DNA of 64,000 nt from Leptodontidium sp. MPI-SDFR-AT-0119 (Eukaryota; Ascomycota; Leotiomycetes; Helotiales; Leptodontidiaceae): contig JAHLEZ010000027.1 of assembly GCA_020726505.1 (NCBI GenBank), positions 496,001 through 560,000 of the forward strand, read 5' to 3'. Shown in pieces: positions 33,447 to 45,457 of the stretch (its first letter is position 1; each line of letters opens with the position of its first letter). A program made the position numbers and the translations under genes. Below the pieces are notes generated by a model. That model worked only from the letters and a program-made list of their open reading frames with translations, was not told the origin of the DNA and did not search any database.

Positions 33447-35057
33447 TCAAAACTGCCGGGCTCGCATCGCATCATTGGTGGTTGCTAAGGGCCTGCCTTC
33501 TGTAAACTCGAAAGCAAGCCACTCTTGTGTCCCAAGCGCCTCGAAAAGCTCCATGACCCCTGTGCTAGGTCTCCAGTCCCCAACTTGCCACTGCACTACC
33601 GGAGTCGTCGTCTTGCCGTCGCCGTCGTCGCCGCCGTCCTCACGGCCAGCAGCAAGATACCGCACACTCCATTTGTGCACACTGTTCTTGTCGTATGGGG
33701 CATCGCCAGCATACTCCTCTTCTCTGCTCTCTGAGGGCGTCCACCAGACGTATACAAACATCTCCGCGTCCTTCAATCTGGGCATACTAGCCACCGCTGC
33801 TGCAAACCGCGCAAGTAAAGGCTCGACCCTCTCTCTATGCGGCTCCGTCCGGAACATATCGAGGAGTTCATCGAGCTCGGAGTCACCATTTGGAAATTCA
33901 TCGAATTCCTCATCGATCTCTTTGTCTGCGGGTATGTCGTGTTCGCGGGGGTAATCTGCCGTGTCGGAAATGTGAAAACCGCCTTCTCTATCATCCTCGG
34001 AGCCGCCGCCACCGCTGCTGTCGCTACGCAAAGGATCCTCGCCTCGCGGACCGACAAAGTACCACATTCCATCTGGGCGGAGCGGGTGAAACTCGATTCG
34101 GAGCCGCTGCATAGATGACCACTGCTGCTGATTCTCTGCTGCCCCTGTAGCAGGAAACAAGTCCTCCGTCACGATAGCACGTAGGTCAAGCTTCTCGAGC
34201 TGTATAGCCAACCTACACAATCCCACGCTGAAGGGATCCCTCTCGGCCGGATGGATCAGATCTGGTCGAGCCACAGTCTGGTCTTCCAACGCGATCTGCT
34301 GCGGCTCCCAAAAATGCAGCAGCGCGTTCTTCAGACTCGTAGGAATCCGTTTGCCGCCGAGGAACTTCTCCTGCTCGCAAATCGCATTGCCAAAGTCATG
34401 TCTCGCGTCCCTAAGGGGTCCCTCCCAGGGTCGGGTGTAGTGCTCGCGCACCGGCGTGCTGGGCGAGGGGTAGGTCATTGGCCGCTCCCACCCATACGGA
34501 AGCAGGAGCGTGGTGAGCTTCGGCAGGGCAGCGATGCATTGCAGAGGGACGAGTAGTGATAACGGGCGGATACAGTACAAGCCGCAGACCCCCTTATAGC
34601 TGTCCGTTGATTTGATAGATAGTTTGCGTATGAACGGGAGGAGGGGCAGAGTCTCTGGGCTATGTAGCTGGAGACGCCGAGAGTGATACCTGCGATGGTC
34701 GCAATCTGGGTAAATGTCAAAGGACTGTGGCGCAATCTCGATGGACAGCGCGATACCCTCATCGTCAGGTGCTGCCAACGTAGGGGAATTGGCGGCGACG
34801 AGCTCGAGTTGCGAGTACAAGGCGTGGATGCGGGACGAGATGTGGGCGCTGACATATGCGGTCTCTTGGGCAGTCTCGTGACATTTCAGGCGGTTCTCTC
34901 GAGGGTTGGTGAGGAGTGGTAGTGTGATTTCATATCGGAGGTTGAGGTTGAGGTTGCCGCCGTGTTGTTGTACGCCGTCGGGTGAGTGAGATAGAGACGC
35001 CTGGATCTTGGCATGGGCTTGACTTTCATAGTCTTCGTCAAGCACGAGGAAGCCCAT
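33447..35057 (-). CDS. F-box/LRR-like fungal hypothetical protein
   Basis: Single exon of 536 residues from ATG 35055-35057, terminator at 33447. It is hydrophilic with no signal peptide or membrane segment. Leucine-rich strands (LPLLPFIRKLSIKS, CIAALPKLTTLLLPYGW, RLAIQLEKLDLRAIV) suggest LRR-type repeats. Later come RLRIEFHPLRPDGMWYFVGP and WQVGDWRPSTGVMELFEAL, the general plan of large fungal families annotated as F-box or DUF proteins, with an acidic Gly/Asp/Glu-rich insertion (about 345-405). I cannot identify an F-box at the N-terminus (MGFLVLDEDYES), so function in ubiquitin ligation is only possible. Strand and spacing show no operon-like link. Confidence 0.75.
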   Translation of the reverse strand: MGFLVLDEDYESQAHAKIQASLSHSPDGVQQHGGNLNLNLRYEITLPLLTNPRENRLKCHETAQETAYVSAHISSRIHALYSQLELVAANSPTLAAPDDEGIALSIEIAPQSFDIYPDCDHRRYHSRRLQLHSPETLPLLPFIRKLSIKSTDSYKGVCGLYCIRPLSLLVPLQCIAALPKLTTLLLPYGWERPMTYPSPSTPVREHYTRPWEGPLRDARHDFGNAICEQEKFLGGKRIPTSLKNALLHFWEPQQIALEDQTVARPDLIHPAERDPFSVGLCRLAIQLEKLDLRAIVTEDLFPATGAAENQQQWSSMQRLRIEFHPLRPDGMWYFVGPRGEDPLRSDSSGGGGSEDDREGGFHISDTADYPREHDIPADKEIDEEFDEFPNGDSELDELLDMFRTEPHRERVEPLLARFAAAVASMPRLKDAEMFVYVWWTPSESREEEYAGDAPYDKNSVHKWSVRYLAAGREDGGDDGDGKTTTPVVQWQVGDWRPSTGVMELFEALGTQEWLAFEFTEGRPLATTNDAMRARQF

Positions 35058-36138
35058 GATGATTGATTTGTACGCGGTGGTGGAGGATGTGCTAGTCGTG
35101 TGCGATGGTGGTGGTGGCTGGTGGGAAGAGGCTGTACAGCCTCGAGTCAGCGCGGCTACATGACTAAGCGGTTTACTATCTTGACCAGGTGATCGGTCGG
35201 ACCACCCGGCATTTCCGACTTTCTGTGGGCCGATTTAACATTTATCATGGGATGTACAAGTACTGTAAAGTAGGTAGTAGTCCGGCTCCATTTTTGACAA
35301 GGCTCGCCAAGCCACGCGCATGGTTTCTTCCGTCGACCTGCATGCGGCTTTAGGGTAAGTAATCTATTTATATAATATTAGAATTAAGGTTTAAGGTTTA
35401 GTTAATCCAAAGCCTAGAAATACTGTATTAGTCAAGTTAATTGTGGGACTTGTGGGAAGTATGTCTAATCTACCTTCCGTTTTCACTTCTTCCCTATCGA
35501 CCCCCTCTTAGGCCCCTAGTTCCCCTTTCTCCCATTTCTTACTGCTTCTCCATGACTCTATTCCCTACCTAGTACGACTACCTTTTTGGTTTTGAATAGA
35601 TTAAATATACTGACAAACCTCTAGTCTAATCAAATCCGTGACCCCTCTGTACTAAGGCAAGACCGTACTGAAACTAGGAATCTTCCTTAAGATCTCAACA
35701 CCAGAATAGGAGTCTTTTAGTGGGGATCAACAAGCTTAGGAAACACCCCTTAATAGAACGGTACAGCATAAAGGCAAAAGCTTCAAAGAGAAGATGAAGT
35801 AGATTATCGGTGCTGGCACGGTGGAAGTGGCGAGAAGTGGAACTTGGCTAAAGTAAACGCCTAGAGCAATATGGAAACCCAAGAACTAAACATCGACCTC
35901 GAGGGAAGCTTGGGGATGGGTACTTGCAAATTACGAGATCATGCGAAGAAGGTTATGTCAAAAACACCGGTTTTAGAAGCTAGCGTTTCGAGAATATTGA
36001 GAAGTGACAAAAGCCGAATTTCACTGGGTCTCCAAATCCTGGGGTATGGTATTCCTCACATAAAGATGATTTGTATGTTTTGATCCTGCATATTAACATT
36101 GTAAATTTAATGTTCTTGCTTTCAAGGTTACATCTTCC
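35058..36138. other. Intergenic region, AT-rich in the middle
   Basis: A 70-codon frame at 35871-36083 has no supporting feature. AT-rich from about 35350 to 35640. Nothing else recognised. Confidence 0.5.
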
Positions 36139-37860
36139 TCAAAGATGTGGTATATAAGTCGTGATACTCTGATCCGGTGTTTGATACACACCAGCTGGCA
36201 TATGCCTTAACGAAATGAAAGATTCAACAACAATGAAAATTCGCGCTGACGGATAAATTAGTGTAAGTACAGGAGCAAGTCCAAAAAGCAGAATATAGCT
36301 AGCTGTGTTTTCCAACCAATTCGGAAAATCAACGTCTTCCATGAGGCCAGAGGAAATGAAGACCGAAACTGCAACAAGCAAAAGCACAAGTCCTGCACCA
36401 CCGAGAAGTATGTAACAAGACGATCTCCAGAGCGTCAATTCGACCGAAGTGGGAAACATCGTGTGACCAGCTGCGAGATGGATTGCCCCATATGCAGAGA
36501 GAACAAGGATCAAAGCCACGAATAGACCTACCGAGGCACTATCACCGGCCAAGTCGAGACGAATTTTGTCCTTATCTGATATTATAATTTTTTGGTAATT
36601 TTTGGGTGATGGATGGCCGGGCCCCAGACCAGAGCAGAGGGCTTGACCATACGACAACGAAAAAGCTGGTGATGTCTCTTGCACTGGTGAATAAACCAGC
36701 TTTCTTCTACCTGGGGTGCGACGCTCGATATAGCTATAAGGAACAGCTTGGTACCAGTAATCTTCTGATGTCCCATCCTGTGGATGTGATGTTGAAGAAT
36801 TGTCGTTGCCATCAGCGCTAAAATTGATCGCGGAACTGTTCAGACTTCCATACCAAGTAAAATTTGGGTCTTCATCCAAATAATCAGACGGGAGAAAGCG
36901 TTCGACCCATGCCTTCGGTAGATTAGATGTAAATCCACTACATCCTCTCCACTCCGAGCTCGCAACAATGAAAGCCAGCGTTTCAGGGAAGTCACCCGTT
37001 CCAACCAGCGAGGGATATTGAATATCATATGGCTTCTGAAACCAAAGCACATACATGACCAGAGCACATACAACATGGACCAGCGTATGGAACTCCAAAA
37101 TGCTAATAGGTAGGCCAACTGCCTTCCTCTCGATCGTTTGGCCGGCCACCCATAACACCTGAACGCAGACTAGTCCTTTCGCAAGAATATTGGCTTTACT
37201 CTTGTCGGCGATAGCTTCTGCCTCGACATAGAAAAAGTGGCCATGCTGGGCAAGTAGGAGGAGTCCATTCATGGTGAGTGTGGCTCGCTTTAATCTGTTG
37301 TGAAGGTGCTCGATATCGACTATGAATCCTCCCATGACAGCGAACATAGCGTAGGTCATATCAAATTTGTGCTTTTTGCGACTGCCATCCTTACCCTTAA
37401 TAGATGTCAGCTTTAAACTTCGACAGTGGAACGTAGCAAGCCCGATACTGACCTCTAAGCCGGGCGGTACCCAATCATGTAACTTCTGCAACTCCGTTAA
37501 GAACATCCTCGCCGTAAACCACTGCTGAAACGCACAATACACCACAAACTCAGGTGCGAAGAGAGCGATGAGAACCCATTTCGCTTTTCGCCGGTACATC
37601 TGCCAGGTGGTCTCGCCGAAGCCGGGAACGTTTAGATGGACGGATGTCCAGACGCAGAGGACAAGTGTGAAGACGCAGCTGTAGAGGAGATTCCATGTTC
37701 CGCGACCTTGAGGCTCGGAGACCCATGATGAGGCGATGGCTGTGGATGAGGCTGTTGTATTGGCAGGGGTGGTAGCGTTTGATGGGGTGGAGGAGTCTGA
37801 GATAGGCGCGGCTGAAGAGAAGTGGGTAGAAAGACAGGAGAGAAGCAATAATGTTAACAT
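36139..37860 (-). CDS. Multi-pass membrane protein, fungal hypothetical family
   Basis: Single exon of 573 residues, ATG 37858-37860. A signal-like N-terminus (MLTLLLLSCLSTHFSSAAP) and a Ser/Thr/Asn-rich segment (about 20-45) are followed by TM-like stretches: LLYSCVFTLVLCVWTSVHL (about 58-77), KWVLIALFAPEFVVYCAF (about 93-110), TLVHVVCALVMYVLWF, SASVGLFVALILVLSAYGA, CYILLGGAGLVLLLVAVSVF and NTASYILLFGLAPVLTLIY. The sequences LCVWTSVHLNVP and LIALFAPEFVVYCAF plus FQKPYDIQYP are characteristic of an expanded fungal family of uncharacterised membrane proteins. Loops are large and polar. No enzyme motif recognised. Confidence 0.85.
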   Translation of the reverse strand: MLTLLLLSCLSTHFSSAAPISDSSTPSNATTPANTTASSTAIASSWVSEPQGRGTWNLLYSCVFTLVLCVWTSVHLNVPGFGETTWQMYRRKAKWVLIALFAPEFVVYCAFQQWFTARMFLTELQKLHDWVPPGLEVSIGLATFHCRSLKLTSIKGKDGSRKKHKFDMTYAMFAVMGGFIVDIEHLHNRLKRATLTMNGLLLLAQHGHFFYVEAEAIADKSKANILAKGLVCVQVLWVAGQTIERKAVGLPISILEFHTLVHVVCALVMYVLWFQKPYDIQYPSLVGTGDFPETLAFIVASSEWRGCSGFTSNLPKAWVERFLPSDYLDEDPNFTWYGSLNSSAINFSADGNDNSSTSHPQDGTSEDYWYQAVPYSYIERRTPGRRKLVYSPVQETSPAFSLSYGQALCSGLGPGHPSPKNYQKIIISDKDKIRLDLAGDSASVGLFVALILVLSAYGAIHLAAGHTMFPTSVELTLWRSSCYILLGGAGLVLLLVAVSVFISSGLMEDVDFPNWLENTASYILLFGLAPVLTLIYPSARIFIVVESFISLRHMPAGVYQTPDQSITTYIPHL

Positions 37861-40800
37861 GGCGATGGGCTTGAGACTAGATAGGAATGACGGAAAATAA
37901 CGAGAGGCGTTAGCTTGTGGAGGACGATGGAAAGATCCGATGACTTAGATATTGTTGAATTTGTGTGGACGGTGCTAGCCTCGTGGACATCTTGGCAGCA
38001 CCGCCTCCACAGAAAGTGAGGCTGGGTTCAAAGACAGATGCTGCACTTTGATAGGACCGTGATAGTTCCTAAATCTACCCATATGGGTTGTTTCAGCTGC
38101 ACAGCCCAAGATGTTAACCAATCACATTTTCCTGTGCCTGGCACTGCGGGAAGGCAGACTCACTGCTGTGGGCTAAGGAAGAACCATGAAATGGCATTGC
38201 AAAAGCAAAGCGAGAGAAAAGCTGGGATTAAAAGTTGTAATATAATTCACCACTTTATCGAATGCAAAAGGTCGGCTCATTTGCTAAGCAGCCTGGATTT
38301 CAGTTTTATATTTCATCGAAGAGCGGAAACGGAGAGGAAGGAGGAGCAGAGTGTACCCTGATAAGATGGTCAGGCAAGAGGCGATTGGCGAGTGTCTGTT
38401 GTCGCTTGATGAGCGCCGAAAACCACCCGCCTCTTAAGATCAATTTATTCTCAACATGGCACATCGAGAATCGAACCTTCCTTCGTTGCAGACTCTGAGG
38501 GGCGGGGGGGTTTGATCCCACATCTCCATCTACACGAAAGACTTTAATTAGACCTTATCATTACGCAGTCATAACCTGCGTGACATAGAGTTACTGGGTG
38601 GTGATATCTACAGTAGCTTGTGCTGTAGTGGACTGAATGATACCTAGTTCTTGCGTGTGACCCACTGGAATGCATAGATTACCGGGTATCGAGTGGCAGT
38701 GCAGGATCTCTGTAGATATGAACCGCCTCTTCTGGCAGGCTCATTTCAAATGATCTGTGAAGAGCTGGCACACAGGCCTCCTTCCTCGTCCGTTTCTTCG
38801 GTCATCCAAATGGACGGACTTCCAGCCAAACAGCCTTTGCGTGGCCTTGCACTTTCACTGCACTGAACAAGGGTCTCATGAAGGAAAGCTTTCCTAATCA
38901 GAACTTCCGCTCTATAATAACAGTAAATCAACAAGCAGAATCCCTGCAAGGCGTGATCAAGAACAGGTGGGGCTTCCGATTGTTGTCGCCCAGTGCTCAA
39001 GCGAGCCCCTAATCGCTAAGTGAGATGTAGGGACTTCTGAACCTTTGCTTCAGCATAGGATTTCCGATAATATTCTGGTGCTGTTCAGTCCAAGTATACC
39101 CCTGCTGAGTGCCCGTTGCCCCATAAAAGCTGAGACTCTAAGTTTCGAAGATGATACTGGCCTTACGACGGCCGTTTTCCGACTTTCAAACTGTCGGATT
39201 GTGCTAAGTGTACTTGATGCGTTCAAGGACTTCGTAGGGCAAACCTTCTATTTATTTGATAGAACGAGCTGGGCTAGAGTCAAGTCACTTCGTATCTACG
39301 ACCTTTCGAAGTAGGGCGTAGAGGCAGATGTGCTTGTACTTAGTCGATAGCACTGCGACTGTGTGCCAGATAGTGCCTATCATCTCGCGTGTTCCGTACC
39401 ACTTCCTCCCTACAGTAGAAGTAGTAGTTTTGTTGTTTATGCCCCAATGGAGATATATATGGCGTTGCTTTCTCCTTCAGGCCTAGAAAATGCACTGTTT
39501 CTTCTTTAACTCTGGCTCCGTTACCCACACCAGGCTTGTCACAAATACTTCCCCAGCCAATACACACCTGACGTACCACACTAAGGTTCTCCGAAGAAGC
39601 TCTGACCACCACCTCTTTCATTACACCTTCCTCCCCGACATCATCCCCTGCTTTCACAACCTGAGCTTGAGTTCCTGCAAAAGAAATCGGTTCTTCGCCG
39701 TACATTTATAATCGACGATAAAAGACATGATCACTTACATCACCTCATGAGTCTTCTTTCTTTGGCACCACGAAGTCGCAGCCTCGTAACCAAGGTTCCA
39801 AGTTTTCTCTTCCCCGGGACCTGGAACAAGGCGTGCCCCTGTTCTTCCGCTTCTGTGGAAACTCCATTCCAAAGCGAGACTGGAAGAAAAAACAGGTCTC
39901 TAGGATTCTCCCTCCTCCTACCAGATCGTGCAGATCTGAGATGTATCTAAACATTTACCAGGGGGGGTAATCTCTTTGGACGATATGCATTATCTCGCCA
40001 TTTCCGAGATGTAAGTCATTAAATGCTTTAAGTAAGCTCAATATTAGGCTATGATTTGCCAAGTGTCTGATCTGGCTTACGGTCAGGGAAAGAGCCTCAT
40101 TGGTTGGCTGGGATTAATCAAGGACAAGTTAAAGCCAATCAATATCGGAATTTCCTTCCTATCGATCCCTAGGATTATAAGCCATATGTGAACACTTGAG
40201 GATCTATTCCACTCCACTATAGTTGTTGTTCCGGAGTTGCGGAGTTCATATTTGATGGCATGTCTATTCTCCCTTAATGAATAGGGGATTCGCTTTGCAA
40301 AGCTGATTCATAGAAGCTACATATAACTTAATTTGAACAGTTCGGGAAGTTACCAAGGTCTGCCACAGCTCCGAAAGGCTAGATCGAGGGGGCGTATTAG
40401 AGGAAGTACTTCGTAGCCCTTTCAGGATACGAGATCAAGGTCCAAAGATGAGCCAAAGATGCAGGGGGAGTAATAAGCATACCGCAAGTACTCACGTATT
40501 ACGATCAGTTGTATTCGATCAGATGTCCTTAGTCAAGATGGCTTTTATGATTCTAATATCCGGGATTATTAATACTTGACTTGCCTCTTTGTCATAATAT
40601 ACAATATTATCGAGCCCGGAAGGGAGTTCCTAGACCTAGCTAGCGAGTAAAGGCCCTCAAACTGCAACAAACCACCTGATGGACGATATAAACAGCTAAT
40701 GTAGCGGCTTTGACGGTACTCCTTTCTATAGATTAGTTTCTGGAGCTTCTAATCGAAGAACTTTCAAGGATGTTTTAGTCGCAAACAGAGGGGCAATTGC

Positions 40801-40989
40801 TGGCGAAGCATTAGTCTTTCTTCTCCCAACCGCACCCGCTCCGGCGCTCTAATAGTGGACAAGACTGCCTTGACTGGGGAGTAGAATTCATAGCTCGTAT
40901 ACGATTGCTGCTAGAAATATGCTTTGATTGTGGTTGCAGAGGGCTCATATGAATCGAAATATAGCACTGAGATTACGCTTTGAGGTACT

Positions 40990-41452
40990 TTGGGGCGCTT
41001 TGGGGAAAACAACCGAGCTTGTATTAAAAGACTAACAACTTGCTAAACTCTTTTCTAAGACTTACGGCACAAGTTACAAAATGAGTCTCTCATCGAAGGG
41101 TGGCGGTTGAGAGAAAAGGACCTTAAAGGGTTGTCTCTTTAGCTGGGTAGCTTAAAGGTGTCGAAATTCGCCAAGGGCAGTGGTCGTGTTCTGAGAATGG
41201 CCACGCTGTTGGCCAAAATCATGAAAGTCGAGAAGACCCAAAGGCATCGCGGCTTTTTCAGGGTTATCTTGGTATCTCACCCCCAGGCTGCCGCTGCCAA
41301 TGCCCAGCGAACAGCGCAGATTATATTGCTACCAGATTGCACGACTTAACTAGATCGAGTGACTCGGAGCAACCTCCCAAACTAATAGGCGATCATGGCG
41401 CTAGCGACGAGACGTCTCGGAACAAGCAGAAACCAGTATGTTCAGGTGAGGC
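40990..41452 (+). pseudogene. Possible decayed coding fragment
   Basis: One frame reads LRHKLQNESLIEGWRLREKD, a TAG near 41140, then SKFAKGSGRVLRMATLLAK and AAAANAQRTAQIILLPDCTT to TAA at 41347. A second frame (IATRLHDLTRSS..., EQPPKLIGDHGASDETSRN) continues to TGTTCAG with a GTGAGG donor-like site. Family unknown; identification is tentative. Confidence 0.25.
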
Positions 41453-42679
41453 GTCCTTCCATATCCACAGCTAGAACTGACATGAGCTAACAGCTTCTAA
41501 TAGCTCAGGGTGTGACCCGACATTAAGGATAAAACCAACACAAGGGTTACCATTAAGAAGTGCTCTGATTTTATTGAATAATTACATCAATTACAGCGAA
41601 AATCCCATTGAAGACAATTAACACTTTAATAAAACTAAAGAGTCGAGTATGACAAGTCACAAGATAATTTCCTAAAATCATGTTACTGTCGCTTGCGTTT
41701 TTTTCTCTTAAAGAACATCTTTTTTCTTCAATAGGGATTTATCTTCAGGGAGATATCTCGGTAGATATCGACTATTAGCAGAGATGATCACTATACCCAT
41801 ACTTAGCGCTCATAAAACAACCAAATTCGCGCAGGTACGGAGCTTGCTTAATATGAACAATTTTTTATATTATAAATTGGATTTTACGTGCTTATATTAG
41901 CATGTTCTGCATTAGGTGAATTAGGACTCGGCGGGTTTTATAAATCAAAACATTCAAGGAGCTAAGCGAGATCCCGACCAAACACTTTGTCTTTCCTTGT
42001 CTCTTTTATCAAGCAGTTCCTTTACCTCCTTAAACAAGAAATCCCCTCCTAGCAGAAATAGGGGCCAACTGTGTTCAGGTGAGCAAGACACTTAGCCGTG
42101 AGAGCTTCACTTTATGGAGCACGGTATTCTACCTAGTAACTCGAACCTTTCCCTATCGGAAGATCCCGAGTCTACACAAGCATTTTTACAGCAGTGTTCG
42201 GCTGAGCAATAAGAACTCTCCATCTTATTTTACGGGCCGGTGGACGGAAACACGACGTCGTTGTATAATAGATAATTAGTACGAGTGTGACAAAAGACTT
42301 TGATTTGGGTATGACTTCATATAGCAAGTAGCTAGGAGCCAATTAATCTCTTGATCATGTCAACAACTGTAGGACTAGTCGATTTGCGCCACGACTGGCT
42401 CTAGCACTAAGTAAAGATGTAACCTCCCGTATAGACACCGCTATTAAACAGTTGTTTTAACTCTACTATTATTATTCAATTCAGCATATCTTTACTTATA
42501 TGTTCCATTACTTGGGCACAACAAGGGATAAGATACTCCTCCTCCTGTTTGGAAGATTGTTCTTGATCAAGCAAGTAGGTATCTCAATCATCCCTCCCAT
42601 AAATCCCAAGCTGACTGGATGAAGGGCATATTTCTCTGGAGAATCCTACCGGATTTATACATCGGTTCGACATCGGTAT

Positions 42680-42970
42680 ATGAACTATTGCAATATATCC
42701 GTAAAGGGTCTGCGTGGGCATCTTCGGGTTCTGTTTATCATTATCGTAGTGCAGCACCACGATCTGCTTTTAACGTACACTCTATACTCATTCGTTGGAG
42801 CGTACCTGTGTCTGTTGACTTTATATGCCTTTCTAATATGCCGAGATCAACGTCCGCAATTAAGCTTGATATTGGCACTTCTCACAATCTTATTGGGTTG
42901 TCGTAGTGCTTTTGTCCTCTTTTCTTCACACCCGGACATCGGGTCAGTTGGGTATCAGCTTCGTGGGTGA
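42680..42970 (+). CDS. Possible small membrane protein
   Basis: 96-codon frame from ATG 42680. Contains hydrophobic stretches (LRVLFIIIVVQHHDLLLTYT, FVGAYLCLLTLYAFLIC, LSLILALLTILLGC) suggesting two or three membrane segments. Surrounded by non-coding DNA and overlapping another open frame, so it may be an exon of a lost gene or chance. No family recognised. Confidence 0.25.
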   Translation: MNYCNISVKGLRGHLRVLFIIIVVQHHDLLLTYTLYSFVGAYLCLLTLYAFLICRDQRPQLSLILALLTILLGCRSAFVLFSSHPDIGSVGYQLRG

Positions 42971-43607
42971 GAAGTTCCTCCAATTTTCAATTGGGTCTAT
43001 ATTAACTAACAAATAGACTTTGGTATGGCTGCCTTTTGGTATTCCCGTTCTATTATTATTGGGCGGCAAGGTAATCTAGCCTTGCACCCGCAGATCACTA
43101 ATAAAGCAAGCAAGAGCCTTAGAGTATTGCCAATCACTTCCATCTGGGAGATAGCGTGTAGCGTGGAAAGTCGGAGGAAATCTGTGTAGTTATATATTTT
43201 ACAATAGTAAGTTAAAAGCTTACAGATTGCAGCCAGGTTCGCCTTCAAGCACGGAAAGAGATAAGAGGCCACGTTGTAGTCCGATGCCACTAGCCCAGCT
43301 CATTTTGAGTCTCGTGTTCTACAAATCTAGTTGAGTTAGGGGTGAACGCTGATAGTGAAAGAAGCCAAGTTAATCTGGAATTTACGAGGGCAAAGAATAG
43401 CTCGAACGAAGCGATCAACTCTAGAATGTGCACAGCCGGAGGCTTCATATGCATTCATTGATATAGAGAGAGCCTTCTAACGTCTAACCAGTTGTTAACT
43501 GGCGTCAGGACGTAAGTCAGTTCAAGTGAAGGGGATTTCTCCGCAACCACACAAGAAGTTCTCACCTTGTCCCTGTAGATGGGGATAGTAGGATGAGTAT
43601 CAATTGT

Positions 43608-44899
43608 TCAACTGCTGTCTTCTTCAACCGACGGAGCTTTATATGAGGAGTCATCCTGCACTTCTCCAAACTCGTCTTCCTCCGCGCAGAACCTCTTCTC
43701 GTCCCTTTCATCTAGTTCTTCGGGGGGCGTGGCTGCACGGCGCTTGATCTTCGTCCAAGTTATTGTAGCGGGAGGTTTGACGATACCAGTATTACTCTTG
43801 ACTGTCGAGGCTTCTTTCTCTGCAGCATCTAGGAAATCGCACATTGTTTGGGCGGATATGATGATCTCTCCCTCCGGTACTCCCTCCAGATTTATAGGTG
43901 CGAAGTCTTGAAGAGGAATTCGGAGATCGCTGTCAGGAGAGGGAACGGTATTGCCGTCGCAATCACGAAAGGGCTGTGGTACAAGTCAGCAAATCAGTAT
44001 AAATGGAAAACAACGGGAATCCGTACTTGGCTCTTCACAGTCTGCAGAGCAATCAAAGCAGTCTCCCCATCATCTGTAGTAGTACTTGGTACCCAGGTCG
44101 AGATGGTCGCCAACTTCGCCTTGCTCCCTCCATATTCGATATCCAAGCCGACAACTCGCTGTATATTACTCTGCGAGCCAAGAATGTAATCGTCTGCAAG
44201 ATAGGGCAGGGCTCTCTTCTTCTGCGAATGCGAAACCTCGATCACAACACCCGGGAATTGCGCCCCTCGACACTTGAACGATGCATCCGGATCATGCGAA
44301 CCACAACCTGGAACTTGAGAGACGACTCTTGATGATCCACAGTTGGTGATGCTCCTCGCGAATTCTGCAGAGCTTCCTTCGAAGGCGTCCAATTGCCTCT
44401 GTATCTCCTTTGCGATCCTTTGTGTGAAATGTTCGTGTGTATCTCCGGGCATTCGAAGGATGAATCGATTGAGGAATGGGAAGTAGTCGTATCTGCCGCA
44501 AATACATGTTAGCTATTGAATAACATCTGCGACACATACACCCTCTCTCTCTCCTTTCCCCCCTTCTACATACCGAAGTTTGTGCTCTACAAATACAGCT
44601 AAGGCCTTATCACGTTGGATACGACGCTGCAAGTCGCGATAGCCCTCTGTATCCAACTTGTAGGTAGCCCAGGGTACGGATATTGCCCTGCGGTCGCCGG
44701 CGCCGCCCTCACCACCGCCGCTGCCGCCGTCTCTGCGACTCTTCAATTGCTTGATCTTCTCGATGATGCGCAGGCCCGTGGACGTAGATTTCTCGTTGGT
44801 TGGGGGTGGTGTTAAGACGGTGTCGGTGTCCTTGTCCTTGGTGAAGCTTCCTGGAGGGGTAGCGTAGGGCGGGGAGGGAGGTTGGTTTCCAATTGACAT
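43608..44899 (-). CDS. PD-(D/E)XK nuclease-like fungal protein
   Basis: Three exons: 44899-44574, 44492-44027, 43973-43608 (introns GTATGT..CAG and GTACGG..CAG), 385 residues. I chose the ATG at 44897-44899; an upstream in-frame GTG is not needed. The N-terminus is Pro/Thr-rich (PPSPPYATPPGS). The central domain (about 92-245) carries YDYFPFLNRFILRMPGDTHE, DPDASFK (Asp178), FPGVVIEVSHSQ (Glu194), LPYLADDYILGS and VVGLDIEYGGSKAKL. This spacing matches an expanded fungal family thought to have a restriction-endonuclease-like PD-(D/E)XK fold. The usual Lys of ExK is replaced here (EVS), so catalysis is doubtful. The C-terminus is acidic with a basic patch (TKIKRRAATPP), possibly nuclear. Function unknown. 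Confidence 0.75.
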
Positions 44900-44940
44900 G
44901 ATAGTACTAAACGCGGATACGGACACGGTACGCAGGCCGC

Positions 44941-45020
44941 GGATAGAAAATAAGGAGGAGAAGAAGGGGGAGGAGGAGAAGGAGGAGGAGGAGGGGTTGT
45001 GGTTGTGGTTGTTGTTGTTG
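44941..45020 (+). repeat. Low-complexity GGA-rich then GTT-rich tract
   Basis: AAGGAGGAGAAGAAGGGGGA and GAAGGAGGAGGAGG runs pass into GTGGTTGTGGTTGTTGTTGT. It lies just upstream of the nuclease-like gene's start on its non-template side, so is probably a CT-rich/AC-rich promoter tract when read in gene orientation. Confidence 0.7.
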
Positions 45021-45365
45021 GACGTGATGTCGGCTCGAAGTCGCGTGTAAGCAAGTGCTGGGCAACCGTGGAGCCTGGCAGCCTTGCAGCCTTGCAGCCT
45101 GAGGTGGTAATAGGTACATACCTATCCCAGCTCAATACCCACCTACCTTTGCAGCTTGCAACATTTATGGCTTTTAAAAACTTGATAGATTCAGTGTGTA
45201 GACGGATTGGATCCTTTGGTATTTACGAATTAATTAATTATTAGTTTTGAATAACTAAAAGTGGAAAAGTCCCTTAATGAAGCGGGGTGACTTATGGGGG
45301 TCGCTTATGGTGTTTTGGTCTCCACATTTTCTCAAGTCCATGCACTGCGGGGTCAGGTGTGTATC

Positions 45366-45457
45366 TACCTAGTGCCAGCTTCATTGCTTGAGTCCAATCT
45401 CTTCATTTGCTATTATTTATGTACCTAATGCCAGCTTCATAGCTTGAGTCCAATCTC
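45366..45457 (+). repeat. Direct repeat, 36-bp match, 56-bp spacing
   Basis: TACCTAGTGCCAGCTTCATT... at 45366-45401 recurs with two differences at 45422-45457 (TACCTAATGCCAGCTTCATA...). Both end GCTTGAGTCCAATCTC. A simple local tandem duplication in intergenic DNA. Confidence 0.8.

Larger units (their letters stand above)
37861..43607. other. Long gene-poor region with scattered remnants
   Basis: About 5.7 kb of moderate to high AT with only short frames, none conserved. Two weak candidates (about 40990-41450 and 42680-42970) are listed separately. A frame at 39340-39705 (minus, ATG, 121 codons) lacks recognisable motifs. No LTR or TIR pair found by eye. Confidence 0.45.

Noticed and set aside
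38440..38540. B-box-like strings (minus-strand GGTTCGATTCTC; plus-strand GGTTTGATCCCA)
   Set aside because: T-stem and acceptor stem pairing fail by eye; a tRNA scan would settle it.
39340..39705. 121-codon minus-strand ATG frame
   Set aside because: No domain, no codon-use signal distinguishable by eye, isolated in gene-poor DNA.
41430..42085. Similar TGTTCAGGTGAG donor-like contexts at about 41440 and 42073, suggesting a duplicated exon end
   Set aside because: Flanking similarity is too weak to claim homology without an alignment.
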